Source: Haloechinothrix sp033042135
GTDB lineage: Bacteria; Actinomycetota; Actinomycetes; Mycobacteriales; Pseudonocardiaceae
Direction of reading: 5' to 3'
Assembly (NCBI RefSeq): GCF_033042135.1
Contig: NZ_WBXM01000007.1
Location: forward strand, 62,001 to 126,000
DNA length: 64,000 nucleotides
Below the pieces are notes generated by a model. The model had not been told where the DNA came from and did not search any database. It saw nothing but the letters and a program-made list of their open reading frames with translations. Shown piece after piece: positions 42,216 to 50,891 of the stretch (its first letter is position 1; every line of letters begins with the position of its first letter). Position numbers and translations under genes: made by a program.

Positions 42216-42650
42216 TTACCCGGCCGCGTGCCGCGCCAGCCACCGCAGAGCCAGCGGGTAGCCGTCGACGCCGAGACCGGCCACGACACCCGTCGCGATA
42301 TCCGACAGCACGCTGTGGTGCCGGAACTGTTCGCGCTGGTGGACGTTGGAGATGTGCAGCTCCAGCAGTGGCGCGGTGAGCTGGGCCGCTGCGTCGCGCA
42401 CCGCGATCGAATAGTGGGTCCACGCCCCGGCGTTGAGCACCACCGGGTAGCCGGCGTCCGCGGCTTCGTGCAACCACTCGACCAGCACGCCCTCATGGTT
42501 GGTCTGGCGCACGTCGACCTCGAGGCCATGTTCCTCGGCCTCGTGCCTGCACATCGCCACCAGATCGGCGTAGCCGGTGCTGCCGTACACCGCCGGTTCC
42601 CTGGTGCCAAGCCGGTTGAGGTTGGGGCCGTTGAGTACGAGAACCTTCAC
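42216..42650 (-). CDS. aroQ: 3-dehydroquinate dehydratase, type II
   Basis: A 144-residue type II dehydratase. Diagnostic segments are VLVLNGPNLNRLGTREP, the flexible-loop Tyr in PAVYGS, RQTNHEGVLVEWLH, NAGAWTHYSIAVRDA and ELHISNVHQREQFRHHSV. The GTG at 42650 overlaps the aroB TGA by four bases. It ends the aroC-aroK-aroB-aroQ operon. A palindromic stretch (accggtgcggtaccgccggt, 42197-42216) just past the stop could help termination. Confidence 0.96.
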   Translation of the reverse strand: MKVLVLNGPNLNRLGTREPAVYGSTGYADLVAMCRHEAEEHGLEVDVRQTNHEGVLVEWLHEAADAGYPVVLNAGAWTHYSIAVRDAAAQLTAPLLELHISNVHQREQFRHHSVLSDIATGVVAGLGVDGYPLALRWLARHAAG

Positions 42651-43756
42651 AGCAGCACGCTCCCGCTCTCGTCGGAGGGCTCGCTCGCGATGGCGGAGTA
42701 CGCCGCCGCGAGCAACGACGGGTCCGGACCTTCCAGCCGGCCCGGCTTGCCGAGCGCATCGAGGACCACGAATCGCAGCACGCCCGCACGTCCCTTCTTG
42801 TCCGCCCGCATACCCTCCAGCAACTGCGGCAACGCGTCGGCGTCGTACCTGGTCGGCAACCCGAGTGTCGAGAGCACGGCAGCGTGGCGGTCGGCGGTGG
42901 CATCGTCCAGCCTGCCAGCCAGCCGCGCCAGCTCGGCTGCGAAGACCATGCCGACGCTGACCGCGGCCCCGTGTCGCCACCGGTAGCGCTCCCTGCGTTC
43001 GATCGCGTGCCCGAGGGTGTGACCGTAGTTCAGGATCTCACGAAGGTTCGACTCGCGCAGGTCGGCGGCCACCACCTCGGCCTTCACGGCGATCGCCCGG
43101 CGCACCAGCTCCGCGAACGCCCCGCCGTCGGGATCGACCGCGGCCGCCGGGTCGGATTCGATCAGTTCGAGGATCGCGGGGTCGGCGATGAACCCGCACT
43201 TGACGACCTCGGCCATGCCAGCCACCAGCTCGTTGTGCGGCAGCGTCTGCAACGTCGCCAGGTCGACCAGCACTGCGTGCGGTTCGTGGAACACGCCGAC
43301 GAGGTTCTTGCCCGCTTCGGTGTTGATCCCGGTCTTGCCGCCCACCGCGGCATCCACCATGCCAAGCAGCGTGGTCGGCACGTTGACCAGGCGCACACCA
43401 CGCATCCAGGTGCCCGCGACGAAACCCGCGATGTCGGTGACCGCGCCGCCGCCGAGCGCGACAATCGCGCCGTGCCTGTCGAGACCGATCCTGCCGAGCA
43501 CCTCCCAGCAGAACCCGGCCACCGTCAGCGCCTTGCCCTCCTCGGCGTCGGGGATCTCCACGCGGTGCGCGTCCAACCCGGCCTCGGCGAGCTCGGCACG
43601 GGCGGCTTCGGCCGTCGTGGTCAGCGTCGGCGGGTGGATGATCGCGATCGACGAGGCGTCGCTGACCGCTTCGGTGAGCTCGCCAAGCAATCCTCGGCCG
43701 ATCACCACCTCGTAGGGCCGCTCGGTGGCCACCGTGAGGCGTTCCGGCGCCGTCAT
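42647..43756 (-). CDS. aroB: 3-dehydroquinate synthase
   Basis: A 369-residue NAD- and metal-dependent cyclase. It shows GGGAVTDIAGFVAGTWMRGV, VPTTLLGMVDAAVGGKTGIN, the metal Glu/His region in AEVVKCGFIADP, and REILNYGHTLGHAIE. Normal length. It overlaps aroK and aroQ by four bases each, so the four aro genes are tightly coupled. Confidence 0.97.
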   Translation of the reverse strand: MTAPERLTVATERPYEVVIGRGLLGELTEAVSDASSIAIIHPPTLTTTAEAARAELAEAGLDAHRVEIPDAEEGKALTVAGFCWEVLGRIGLDRHGAIVALGGGAVTDIAGFVAGTWMRGVRLVNVPTTLLGMVDAAVGGKTGINTEAGKNLVGVFHEPHAVLVDLATLQTLPHNELVAGMAEVVKCGFIADPAILELIESDPAAAVDPDGGAFAELVRRAIAVKAEVVAADLRESNLREILNYGHTLGHAIERRERYRWRHGAAVSVGMVFAAELARLAGRLDDATADRHAAVLSTLGLPTRYDADALPQLLEGMRADKKGRAGVLRFVVLDALGKPGRLEGPDPSLLAAAYSAIASEPSDESGSVLL

Positions 43757-44298
43757 GCTCCCTCCTCGACACGTTCGTGATCACCGAGGGCGCGCACCAC
43801 CGTCTCGGTCACCTCGTCCGGGTTGCGCTCATCGGTAGCGACCTCCACCGTCGCCACCGACCGGTACAGCGGTAGCCGGGCATCGAGCAGCGCCTTGTAG
43901 GTCGCCCGCGGGTTCACCCCCGCCAACACCGGCCGGGCGCCCGACATGCCGGTGCGCTGCACTCCCGTCGCCATGCTTACCGAGAGGAACACCACGGTCC
44001 GACCGGCCAGCAGCTCGCGGGTTCCCTCGTCGAGCACCGCGCCCCCGCCGAGCGCGTACACCCCACGATGGTTGGCCAGCCCTTCGGCGACCACCTTGGC
44101 CTCCAGCTCGCGGAACGCGGGCTCGCCCTCGCTGGTGAAGATCTCCGGGATGGGCTTGCCCGCAGCGGCCTCGATATCGGTGTCGGCGTCGTGGAACTCC
44201 ACCCCCAGCCGCTGCGCCAGCAGCGGCCCGACCGTGGACTTGCCCGAGCCCGGCGGCCCGATCAGCACTGCTTTCGGGAAGGTCACCGGCTCCACCAC
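43753..44298 (-). CDS. aroK: Shikimate kinase
   Basis: A 181-residue P-loop kinase for shikimate. Walker A is IGPPGSGKSTVG, the shikimate-binding Asp is in DADTDIE, the glycine loop is ALGGGAVL, and the lid is in RPVLAGVNPRATYKALLDARLPLYRSVA. The start overlaps the aroC stop by 16 bases; a closer start is not evident. Confidence 0.96.
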   Translation of the reverse strand: MVEPVTFPKAVLIGPPGSGKSTVGPLLAQRLGVEFHDADTDIEAAAGKPIPEIFTSEGEPAFRELEAKVVAEGLANHRGVYALGGGAVLDEGTRELLAGRTVVFLSVSMATGVQRTGMSGARPVLAGVNPRATYKALLDARLPLYRSVATVEVATDERNPDEVTETVVRALGDHERVEEGA

Positions 44299-45476
44299 TC
44301 CTTCAATCCCGCGACATAGGACTCCGCGTTGCGCTTGCTCTCGGCCAGCGAGTCACCGCCGAACTTCTCCAGCGCCGCGTCCGCGAGAACCAGCGCGGTC
44401 ACCGACTCCAGCACCACCCCGGCTCGCGGGACCGCGCACACATCCGAGCGCTGGTGGATCGCGGTGGCGGCCTCCCCGGTGGCGACGTCGACGGTGGCCA
44501 GCGCCCGTGGCACCGTCGAGATGGGTTTCATGGCCACCTGCAGCCGCAGCGGCTCGCCGTTGGTGATGCCGCCTTCGAGGCCGCCCGCCCTGTTCGAGCG
44601 GCGCGTCACACCGGTGGGAGGGGCAGCGGGGTCGATCTCGTCGTGCGCCTCGCTTCCCCACCGGCGCGCCGTGGTGAAGCCGTCGCCGACTTGGACGCCC
44701 TTCATGGCCTGAACGCCCATCAGCGCCCCCGCCAGCCGCGCGTCCAGCCTGCGATCCGCGTGGACGTGCGAGCCGAGTCCCGGCGGCAACCCGTAGGCGA
44801 TGACCTCGATCACGCCGCCCACCGTGTCACCTGCTTTGCGCACCGCGTCGACTTCGGCTACCAGCGCGTCGGTGCTGGCCTGCCCGAAGGCCCGCACCGG
44901 GCTCTCGTCGATGACGGCAAGGTCCTCAGGAGTGGGCAGCGATCCCGGGAGCGCCTCGGCCCGCCCGATGGACACGACGTGGCTGATGATCTCGATGCCG
45001 TGCAGCTGCCTGAGGTAGGCGCGGGCCACCGTACCGAGCGCGGTCCGCGCCGCGGTCTCCCTGGCGCTCGCGCGTTCCAGCACCGGCCGTGCCTCGTCGA
45101 AGCCGTACTTGAGCATGCCGGGTAGATCGGCGTGCCCCGGGCGGGGCCTCGTCAGCGGCTCGTTGCGCGCCAACCCTTCGATTTCGGCCGGATCGACCGG
45201 GTCGGGGGCCATCACCTTCTCCCACTTGGGCCACTCGGCGTTGGGGATCTCGACCGCGACGGGACCGCCCTGGGTCACCCCGTGCCGCACCCCGCCGGTG
45301 AACGCGACATCGTCGGTCTCGAAGCCCATACGGGGGCTGCGACCGAAACCGAGCCGCCTGCGTCCCAGTTGCTCGCCGACCTCGCGCGTGGTGATCCGGA
45401 CTCCGGCCACCATCCCTTCGAGCACGGCGGCAAGGCTCGGGCCGTGTGATTCTCCTGCCGTTATCCAGCGCAACAC
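44283..45476 (-). CDS. aroC: Chorismate synthase
   Basis: A 397-residue FMN-dependent enzyme making chorismate. Signatures are WITAGESHGPSLAAVLEGMVAG, GRSPRMGFETDD, RPGHADLPGMLKYG, AEVDAVRKAGDTVGGVIEV and RRSNRAGGLEGGITNGEPL. The GTG start at 45476 matches the conserved LRWITAGESHG N terminus. It is the first gene of the aro operon and lies 28 bp downstream of the prepilin peptidase gene. Confidence 0.97.
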   Translation of the reverse strand: MLRWITAGESHGPSLAAVLEGMVAGVRITTREVGEQLGRRRLGFGRSPRMGFETDDVAFTGGVRHGVTQGGPVAVEIPNAEWPKWEKVMAPDPVDPAEIEGLARNEPLTRPRPGHADLPGMLKYGFDEARPVLERASARETAARTALGTVARAYLRQLHGIEIISHVVSIGRAEALPGSLPTPEDLAVIDESPVRAFGQASTDALVAEVDAVRKAGDTVGGVIEVIAYGLPPGLGSHVHADRRLDARLAGALMGVQAMKGVQVGDGFTTARRWGSEAHDEIDPAAPPTGVTRRSNRAGGLEGGITNGEPLRLQVAMKPISTVPRALATVDVATGEAATAIHQRSDVCAVPRAGVVLESVTALVLADAALEKFGGDSLAESKRNAESYVAGLKEWWSR

Positions 45477-45504
45477 GCATCGATCCTGTCACGAACCGGC
45501 GGAG

Positions 45505-46269
45505 TCAGCGCAGCAGCCCCTCGCTCGGTGCGATCGCCAGCACCCAAGTGGCCAGCAGCAAGCCGGGACCGTGCGGGATCCCGTCGCCCGGCCACCGGCC
45601 GCGATACGAGCGGGGCGCCGGACGCGGCGCCGTTACCGCCCCTGACACCACCGTCACCAGCGCTAGCACCACCGTCACCAGCGGCGCGAGGACACCGGCC
45701 AGCAGCAGCGCGGACGGTCCGAGCGCGCCGAGCACCGCACCGAGACTCACCGCGAGTTTCACATCGCCCGCCCCGAGCGATCGTGGGCGCGCCAGGTGCA
45801 CCACCAGGTGCGCCCCGCCGTACAAGCACGCGCCTGCCGCCGCGCCCGCCAGCAACTCGGGCTGCCCGGACGCGACGGCAGCGTAGCCGATCCCGCAGCC
45901 GATGGCGGCACAGGCGGCCAGCGTCAGCGGATCGGGCAGCCGGCGTTCCCGCAGGTCCACCAGGGCAAGCGGGACGGCCAACACAGTGAGCGGCACCACC
46001 ACCGGCAACCACTCCCCCGGCAGCGCGCCCGTCACGTAGCGGGCAGCGACCACCATCACGCAGGCCGCGGTCACCGCCTCGACCGGCCCGGCTGGCAATG
46101 TGGCTCCGTTGGGCAGCCGGGCCAGCACGCTACGCGCCATCGCCGCGGTCAGCGTGGCAGGTAGGACGCAGCCGGCCACCGTGGCCGCGGCGCCGGCTCC
46201 GAGATACTCCGCGCTGGTCACAGATACAGTCTCAGCGCCCAAGGCCCGGCAGGCAGCCGGGAACCTCAC
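45505..46269 (-). CDS. A24-type prepilin peptidase
   Basis: A 254-residue polytopic membrane protein of the prepilin peptidase catalytic type. The two catalytic Asp motifs are ALVDLRERRLPDPLT and SLGAGDVKLAVSLGAVLG. There is no N-terminal cysteine methylase domain. At least six hydrophobic segments are seen. The start is uncertain: GTG at 46269 or GTG at 46221. M. tuberculosis has a comparable protease (Rv2551c) beside aroE. No pilin genes are in the window, so its substrate lies elsewhere. It is probably co-transcribed with aroC. Confidence 0.88.
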   Translation of the reverse strand: MRFPAACRALGAETVSVTSAEYLGAGAAATVAGCVLPATLTAAMARSVLARLPNGATLPAGPVEAVTAACVMVVAARYVTGALPGEWLPVVVPLTVLAVPLALVDLRERRLPDPLTLAACAAIGCGIGYAAVASGQPELLAGAAAGACLYGGAHLVVHLARPRSLGAGDVKLAVSLGAVLGALGPSALLLAGVLAPLVTVVLALVTVVSGAVTAPRPAPRSYRGRWPGDGIPHGPGLLLATWVLAIAPSEGLLR

Positions 46270-46316
46270 ACCGGTGGCACCACGGTTCGATGCGTGGCCT
46301 TCGGCTGCGCCGGGTG

Positions 46317-46664
46317 TCAGCTCAGGGTGTGGCCCGACCGGATCGCACTGAGCTCGGCCATGTGCTCCTCACCCCAGCGTCCGAGGTCGGCCAGTGCTCG
46401 GTCCAGGGCCTTACCGGACGAGGTGAGCGAGTAGACGACCTTCGGTGGCACCTGCTGGAACACCTCACGGTGCACGATGCCGTCGCGTTCGAGCTCCCGG
46501 AGCTGCTGGGTCAGCACGCGTTCGGTGACACCATCGAGCTCGCGGCGGAGCTCACCGAACCGGCGCGGCTGCACGCTCAGCGCCCACAGGATGAGCGCCT
46601 TCCACTTCCCACCAACGACATCGATGGCCGCGTCGAGTCCACAGAGAAAGTTCGGACCGGGCAT
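46317..46664 (-). CDS. HxlR-family transcriptional regulator
   Basis: A 115-residue winged-helix protein. It has the HxlR pattern: an N-terminal Cys (PNFLCGLDAAIDVVGGKWKALILWAL in blocks), then RRFGELRRELDGVTERVLTQQLRELERDGIVHRE, and a wing VPPKVVYSLTSSGKAL. Such regulators often respond to oxidants or electrophiles through that Cys. The ATG at 46664 has GAGG nine bases upstream; a much longer frame through the neighbour is rejected. It is divergent from an imine-reductase-like gene and likely controls it. Confidence 0.9.
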   Translation of the reverse strand: MPGPNFLCGLDAAIDVVGGKWKALILWALSVQPRRFGELRRELDGVTERVLTQQLRELERDGIVHREVFQQVPPKVVYSLTSSGKALDRALADLGRWGEEHMAELSAIRSGHTLS

Positions 46665-46751
46665 GTTCGAGCACCTCACTATCCACAAGGTCACTACCTG
46701 ACAATTTAGTGCGTACTTGTGCAGCATGTCGCTTCTGACGAATCTGTAGGC
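46665..46751. promoter_or_regulatory. Divergent HxlR/oxidoreductase control region
   Basis: The 87-bp spacer is the AT-richest local stretch (acaatttagt at 46701-46710) and contains a short dyad tagtgcgtact(t) at about 46707-46718 and two tcacta half-sites. It must hold both promoters and probably the HxlR operator. No exact operator can be defined by eye. Confidence 0.35.
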
Positions 46752-47627
46752 ATGACACGACACAACATTCCCTCGACCACCGTGATCGGACTCGGCCCGA
46801 TGGGTTCGGCACTGGCTCGCACGTTGCTGGCATCCGGCGCGAAGGTCACCGTCTGGAACCGCAGCGCCGCAGCGGCTGAGCGGCTGCAGGACGACGGAGC
46901 CGTAATCGCGCCGACGGTGCGCGATGCGGTCGACGCATCGGAACTGGTGCTTGTGTGCCTGCGAGATCACGAGGCCGTCCGGGAGGTGCTGCACGACACT
47001 CCTACGGCGGTGCCGGTGGTGAACTTCACGTCGGCGACCCCGACTCAGGCACGGGACACCGCCCGGTGGGCGGCACAGCGCGGTATCGAACGCTACGTCA
47101 CCGCGGCGATCATGGTGCCGGTGCCGCTGATCGGCACCGACGAGGCCGTGATCCTCTACTCCGGCGACGAATCCGCCTTCCGGCAACACCACGAAACACT
47201 GCGGGCTCTCGCGGGCAACGCCGACTTCCTCGGCGACGACCACGGCCTCGCTCCGCTGTTCGACGTGGGCATGCTCGAGGTTTTCTTCGCGGGCATGACC
47301 AGCTTCGTACACGCGGCCGCGATGGCACGGCGCGCGGGCGAGGTGTCGGCACGCAGCTTCCTGCCCTACGCGCTCGGGATGCTGTCGATACTGCCGGACA
47401 CGCTCGACGCGATCGCAGGCGACATCGACGCCGGGGCCTACTCGGGGGAGCAGGACCGCGTCGAGATGGAACACGCGGCGTTGGAGCACATCGTCGAGAC
47501 CGGGCAGGGTGCGGGGTTGGACACCAGCCTCGCGGCGTCCATGCGTGACCTGGCCGCCCGAACCGTCGCGGCAGGCGACGGCCACCTCGGGTGGTCCAAG
47601 GTCTACGACCACCTCGCTGTCCGGTAG
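46752..47627 (+). CDS. NAD(P)-dependent imine-reductase-like oxidoreductase
   Basis: A 291-residue protein of the beta-hydroxyacid dehydrogenase superfamily. The Rossmann loop is VIGLGPMGSALARTLL, with VTVWNRS at the end of strand 2, where Arg/Ser favours NADPH. The C-terminal helical part (GMLEVFFAGMTSFVHAAAMARRAG) is of the imine reductase/IRED type rather than the 6PGDH type with its catalytic Lys. Substrate unknown. ATG at 46752. A perfect 18-bp stem follows the stop. It is paired divergently with an HxlR regulator, so expression is probably inducible. Confidence 0.82.
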   Translation: MTRHNIPSTTVIGLGPMGSALARTLLASGAKVTVWNRSAAAAERLQDDGAVIAPTVRDAVDASELVLVCLRDHEAVREVLHDTPTAVPVVNFTSATPTQARDTARWAAQRGIERYVTAAIMVPVPLIGTDEAVILYSGDESAFRQHHETLRALAGNADFLGDDHGLAPLFDVGMLEVFFAGMTSFVHAAAMARRAGEVSARSFLPYALGMLSILPDTLDAIAGDIDAGAYSGEQDRVEMEHAALEHIVETGQGAGLDTSLAASMRDLAARTVAAGDGHLGWSKVYDHLAVR

Positions 47628-47679
47628 CCGTTGCCCGCGGCGGCCCCACGGGTGGCGCGGCGCCGCCGCGGGCAACGGC
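47627..47679 (+). terminator. 18-bp perfect stem after the imine-reductase-like gene
   Basis: The arms gccgttgcccgcggcggc (47627-47644) and its exact reverse complement (47662-47679) enclose a 17-base loop. The stem begins on the last base of the stop codon. No U-tract follows, as is common for GC-rich actinobacterial terminators. Confidence 0.75.
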
Positions 47680-47735
47680 CGACCATCCGTGGGGCACACC
47701 TCGCGCCGGTACCGGCAATGCGTACCGTAGCGCCT

Positions 47736-48548
47736 ATGCGGAGTCTCAGCCTCATCGACCAATGGCCGGTGGACACCGCCGCGGCGGCCGTGATCACCAG
47801 CGACGGCACCGTCGTGGCTCGGCACGGGGACACCGGGCGGCGTTACCCGATCGCCTCGGTGACCAAGCTGCTCACCGCGTACGCCGCCCTGATCGCCGTG
47901 GAGGAAGGCGTATTCGAGCTCGATACCCCGGCGGGTCCCCCCGGAGCCACCGTGCGCGACCTCCTGGCGCACACCTCGGGACTGGCATTCGACCAGCACA
48001 AGGTCCAGGCGGCCCCGCGCAGCCGCAGGATCTACTCAAGCGCCGGCTTCGAGCAGCTCGCCGACACCCTGACTGAGCGCTCCGGCATCAAGTTCACCGA
48101 CTACCTGCGGGAGGCGCTGCTCGAACCGCTGGCGCTGACCGCGACCACGCTGGAGGGATCGCCAGGGGCGGCTGGCGTGTCCACGGTCGACGACCTCGCG
48201 AAGTTCGCCGCCGAGCTGCAGATGCCCCGGCTGGTCGCGCCCACGACCCTGGCTGAGGCCACCACCGTGGTCCATCCCGATCTCAACGGCGTGCTTCCCG
48301 GGTTCGGCCACCAGAAACCGAACGACTGGGGACTCGGCTTCGAGATCCGCGACCGCAAGGACCCGCACTGGACCGGAACCACCAGCTCACCCCGCACCTT
48401 CGGGCACTTCGGGCAGTCCGGCACCTTCGTGTGGGTCGATCCCGAGGCGCGAGCCGCCTGCGTCGTACTCACCGACCGGGATTTCGGCCCGTGGGCCATC
48501 GAGGCCTGGCCCACGCTGACCGACGCGGTGCTGGCCGAGTTGCGCTGA
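47736..48548 (+). CDS. Beta-lactamase-fold serine hydrolase
   Basis: A 270-residue member of the class C beta-lactamase/DD-peptidase-like family. The nucleophile motif SxxK is in IASVTKLLTAYA, the second motif is IYSSAGFEQLAD (Y-S-S for the usual YxN), and the third is HFGQSGTFVWV (HxG). It has no signal peptide, so it is likely cytosolic, as in esterase-like members. The ATG at 47736 is chosen; ATG at 47718 is possible, and the frame from 47631 would run through the terminator stem. Confidence 0.85.
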   Translation: MRSLSLIDQWPVDTAAAAVITSDGTVVARHGDTGRRYPIASVTKLLTAYAALIAVEEGVFELDTPAGPPGATVRDLLAHTSGLAFDQHKVQAAPRSRRIYSSAGFEQLADTLTERSGIKFTDYLREALLEPLALTATTLEGSPGAAGVSTVDDLAKFAAELQMPRLVAPTTLAEATTVVHPDLNGVLPGFGHQKPNDWGLGFEIRDRKDPHWTGTTSSPRTFGHFGQSGTFVWVDPEARAACVVLTDRDFGPWAIEAWPTLTDAVLAELR

Positions 48549-48682
48549 GCCCACGTCGCAATGCGGGGAAACGTGTTGCCGTGCCGCGGAGGGCACGTTA
48601 ACGTAGCGCTACTCCAGTTCACCACGCGTGCGCGTGGTGTGGTCACCGTTCACTGAGACAACAACTGGGTGGGATCATCGCT

Positions 48683-49024
48683 ATGGGGGATGGCCACGAG
48701 GTCGATCCGTTACAGTTGCGTGACTACGCGGATTACGTCCGTCATCTCAGCATCCACGGGTTCCGGCGCATCCGGCTCGTCGCGCAGTACGAAGGCTGCA
48801 ACCCGGACGGATTCACCGGGCTGCTGACGCCCCTGGGCGAGGCGTGTACAGCGTTGCAGGACAGCGTCGTCGAGCCATTGTTCGAGATGGCCACCGAGAA
48901 GCTCAATGGCACGGCGCAGGGAGTCATGGCAGCGGCCGAGGACTACGGGCTTGCCGAAGCCGAAGCCGAGGAGCGGCTCGAGCAGCACCAAGGCCCGCTG
49001 GGGGGTGACCAGTTTGTCGTTTAG
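48683..49024 (+). CDS. Small ESX/type VII-associated protein
   Basis: A 113-residue helical protein with the pattern of DUF2580/EspC-like ESX secretion-associated proteins: DPLQLRDYADYVRHL, a central LTPLGEACTALQDSVVEPLFEMATEKLNGTAQGVMAAAEDYGLAEAEAEERLEQ in blocks, two long amphipathic helices and no signal peptide. It opens a five-gene same-strand cassette. Its end overlaps the next gene, which starts at a GTG inside it. No ESX membrane or ATPase genes are in the window, so the machinery must be elsewhere. Confidence 0.7.
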   Translation: MGDGHEVDPLQLRDYADYVRHLSIHGFRRIRLVAQYEGCNPDGFTGLLTPLGEACTALQDSVVEPLFEMATEKLNGTAQGVMAAAEDYGLAEAEAEERLEQHQGPLGGDQFVV

Positions 49025-49871
49025 CGATACCGCCGAGATCGAGATGTTCGAACCCTCGGGGGAAACCAAGGATCTCCTCGGCGAGCTCGACGGCAGCTAT
49101 GCCACGGATGTCGTCGAACACCTCTGGCAGCAGTTCATCAGCAGCGACGGTCGCGGCCTCTACGACACGCTGGTCACGCCGATCACCGGAGATTTCAACC
49201 GGATCAAGGAGAACGGCAAGGCGTGGGAGCACGTGTCGGGGCAGTTCGAGAGCTTCTCGCAGAACCTCGCCGACAATACCCACACGTTGCTGTCCCAGCA
49301 CTGGACGTATGGCGACGCCGCCGACGCTTACCAGCAGCATATCGAGAACCATTGGACAATCGGGCTCTACATTGCCGGGAAACTGTCCGAGGCCATGGGC
49401 AAAGGGTTCGAACAGCTCGGCGACTGGTCGATCGCCCTTGGCGAGCGGGCCATCGAGCTGATCAACCGCATCATCAAGCGGCTCCTCCGCCTCGCCGCCA
49501 AGGTCGTACCGAAAGTCGGTCAGGTCGTCGCCGCCATCGACTGGGTTGCCAGCGGCTTCCGCGATTTCCCGTACGTCTCCGATGTCCAGGAGATCATCGA
49601 GCTTGTCGACCAGGTCATGACCATCCACCGGCGGATCGAGGAGCTCGTCGAGGCGATGCAGGACTACTTCGACGCCTTCGAAGACGTCATCGACGCGATC
49701 TCCTCGATCCCCGATGTGGATCACACCCATGACATGATCTATCTTGCCGACTCGCTGACCAGCGGGCTATCGGAGATGGAGAATCAGCGGGACAAGGCCG
49801 AACGGACTGCAGACAAGCTCGACGAGGATCTCGAGGAACTGGACGATATGGTCGCCGACGAGGTGCGGTGA
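49005..49871 (+). CDS. WXG-like, helical type VII cargo candidate
   Basis: A 288-residue protein, almost entirely helical. An N-terminal half resembles a WXG100-type hairpin; the turn reads LLSQHWTYGDAADAYQQHI, a W-x-x-G variant of WxG with the usual AADAY. Then come a long amphipathic hydrophobic helix (LINRIIKRLLRLAAKVVPKV, about 150-170) and an acidic coiled coil at the end (residues about 250-285, rich in Glu/Asp/Leu). The GTG at 49005 is supported by GGGGG and overlap with the previous gene. No enzymatic toxin motif is seen, so it may be a structural substrate or a chaperone partner. Confidence 0.65.
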   Translation: MTSLSFSDTAEIEMFEPSGETKDLLGELDGSYATDVVEHLWQQFISSDGRGLYDTLVTPITGDFNRIKENGKAWEHVSGQFESFSQNLADNTHTLLSQHWTYGDAADAYQQHIENHWTIGLYIAGKLSEAMGKGFEQLGDWSIALGERAIELINRIIKRLLRLAAKVVPKVGQVVAAIDWVASGFRDFPYVSDVQEIIELVDQVMTIHRRIEELVEAMQDYFDAFEDVIDAISSIPDVDHTHDMIYLADSLTSGLSEMENQRDKAERTADKLDEDLEELDDMVADEVR

Positions 49872-49905
49872 CCACGGCGCGACGCGCCGGACGCGCAACG
49901 GGCAG

Positions 49906-50367
49906 GTGGTAATTCAGGTGTCAGGGCAGCGACCACGACCCAGCGACTACCTCGATGCGATGGACGCCGCACGTCGCAGGCTTGACGCAACAGCCGACGC
50001 CGCGGCGACCGATCTCCGGAAGGCCGACGAGTTACTCGCGAAGGAGGCGCGGAACGACACGCCCCCCACGGCCGAGGAGATCGAACGGTTCAAAGAGTAC
50101 GTCACCGGGCCTGGATACGCACCGCAGTGGGACGTGGTGATCCGCCGTATCGAGGCCGGGGAGCTGAGCTGGTCGGACGTGCTCACCGGGGCGGCGACGA
50201 ACGACTCGGATGTGCGTGCCGCGTTCCAGGCGTTGCCCCAGCCCGCGCCGCTTGCCGAGGAGGCCGGTGCGGCCACGACGCCCGCAGGATCGCGACCACC
50301 GACGGACGATCACGACGAGGACGATGACGACTACTTCGCGAACTTCAGCATCGGAAGGAAACCGTGA
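49906..50367 (+). CDS. Unrecognised acidic protein of the type VII-like cassette
   Basis: A 153-residue cytosolic protein I do not recognise. Its N-terminal half is a helical, charged region (YLDAMDAARRRLDATADAAATDLRKADELLAKEARN). Its middle contains a conserved-looking WDVVIRRIEAGELSWSDVLTG, and its C terminus is a disordered Pro/Ala linker ending in an Asp run (DDHDEDDDDYFANFSIGRK). The GTG at 49906 is used. It may be a chaperone or a regulator for the preceding WXG-like protein, judged only from position. Confidence 0.55.
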   Translation: MVIQVSGQRPRPSDYLDAMDAARRRLDATADAAATDLRKADELLAKEARNDTPPTAEEIERFKEYVTGPGYAPQWDVVIRRIEAGELSWSDVLTGAATNDSDVRAAFQALPQPAPLAEEAGAATTPAGSRPPTDDHDEDDDDYFANFSIGRKP

Positions 50368-50377
50368 GGAGCACACG

Positions 50378-50872
50378 ATGAACGTTTCGGCACACCGACC
50401 ATCCCCGCATAGGTGGGTAGTGTTCGCGGGGCTGGCGATACTGCTCGCCGGGTGTGGCAACGGTGAGGCCGGGCACGACATTGCGCTACCTGGCGAACAA
50501 GCGTGCGATCTCATCACCGAAGCGGAGTTCGCTGACATCCTGGACGCGTCACAGATCGACGTGGAGTCCACGGACGCCACCCAGTGCGACTACCGATCGG
50601 TCGAGACCTACGACGGCGCCAATGTCGTCCGGGGCGAGGACCTCTCTGCCATGCACACCGAGGAGACCGTCGAGATCCGCGACATCGAAGCGATACGCCT
50701 GGAGCTGGACGGGCCGATGGCGGAAGGGTGCGGGGTCGACGTGAACCTCACCTCCGACAACGGCGAGCAGCAGTTCGGCGTCATCGTGACACCGGTGTCC
50801 GACAACAGCGGCATGTCCGCGTGCGAGCTCGCCGACACGGTCGCCGGAACGATACTCGACGGAGCGTCCTAG
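50378..50872 (+). CDS. DUF3558-like lipoprotein
   Basis: A 164-residue predicted lipoprotein. A signal peptide ends in the lipobox LLAGC (about 25-29), so it is anchored outside the membrane. The mature domain begins ALPGEQACDLITEAEFADIL and has three further cysteines (C64-type DATQCDYRS, EGCGVD and SACELAD), a pattern seen in the DUF3558 family. The ATG at 50378 has GAGGAG upstream. DUF3558 lipoproteins often lie near type VII cargo genes in actinobacteria, which fits here. Confidence 0.75.
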   Translation: MNVSAHRPSPHRWVVFAGLAILLAGCGNGEAGHDIALPGEQACDLITEAEFADILDASQIDVESTDATQCDYRSVETYDGANVVRGEDLSAMHTEETVEIRDIEAIRLELDGPMAEGCGVDVNLTSDNGEQQFGVIVTPVSDNSGMSACELADTVAGTILDGAS

Positions 50873-50891
50873 ATTTTTCGGAGCCGATATC

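Noticed and set aside
46665..47999. Extension of the HxlR frame to 560 residues
   Set aside because: The extra region is antisense to the imine-reductase-like gene. The conserved HxlR N terminus begins at 46664.
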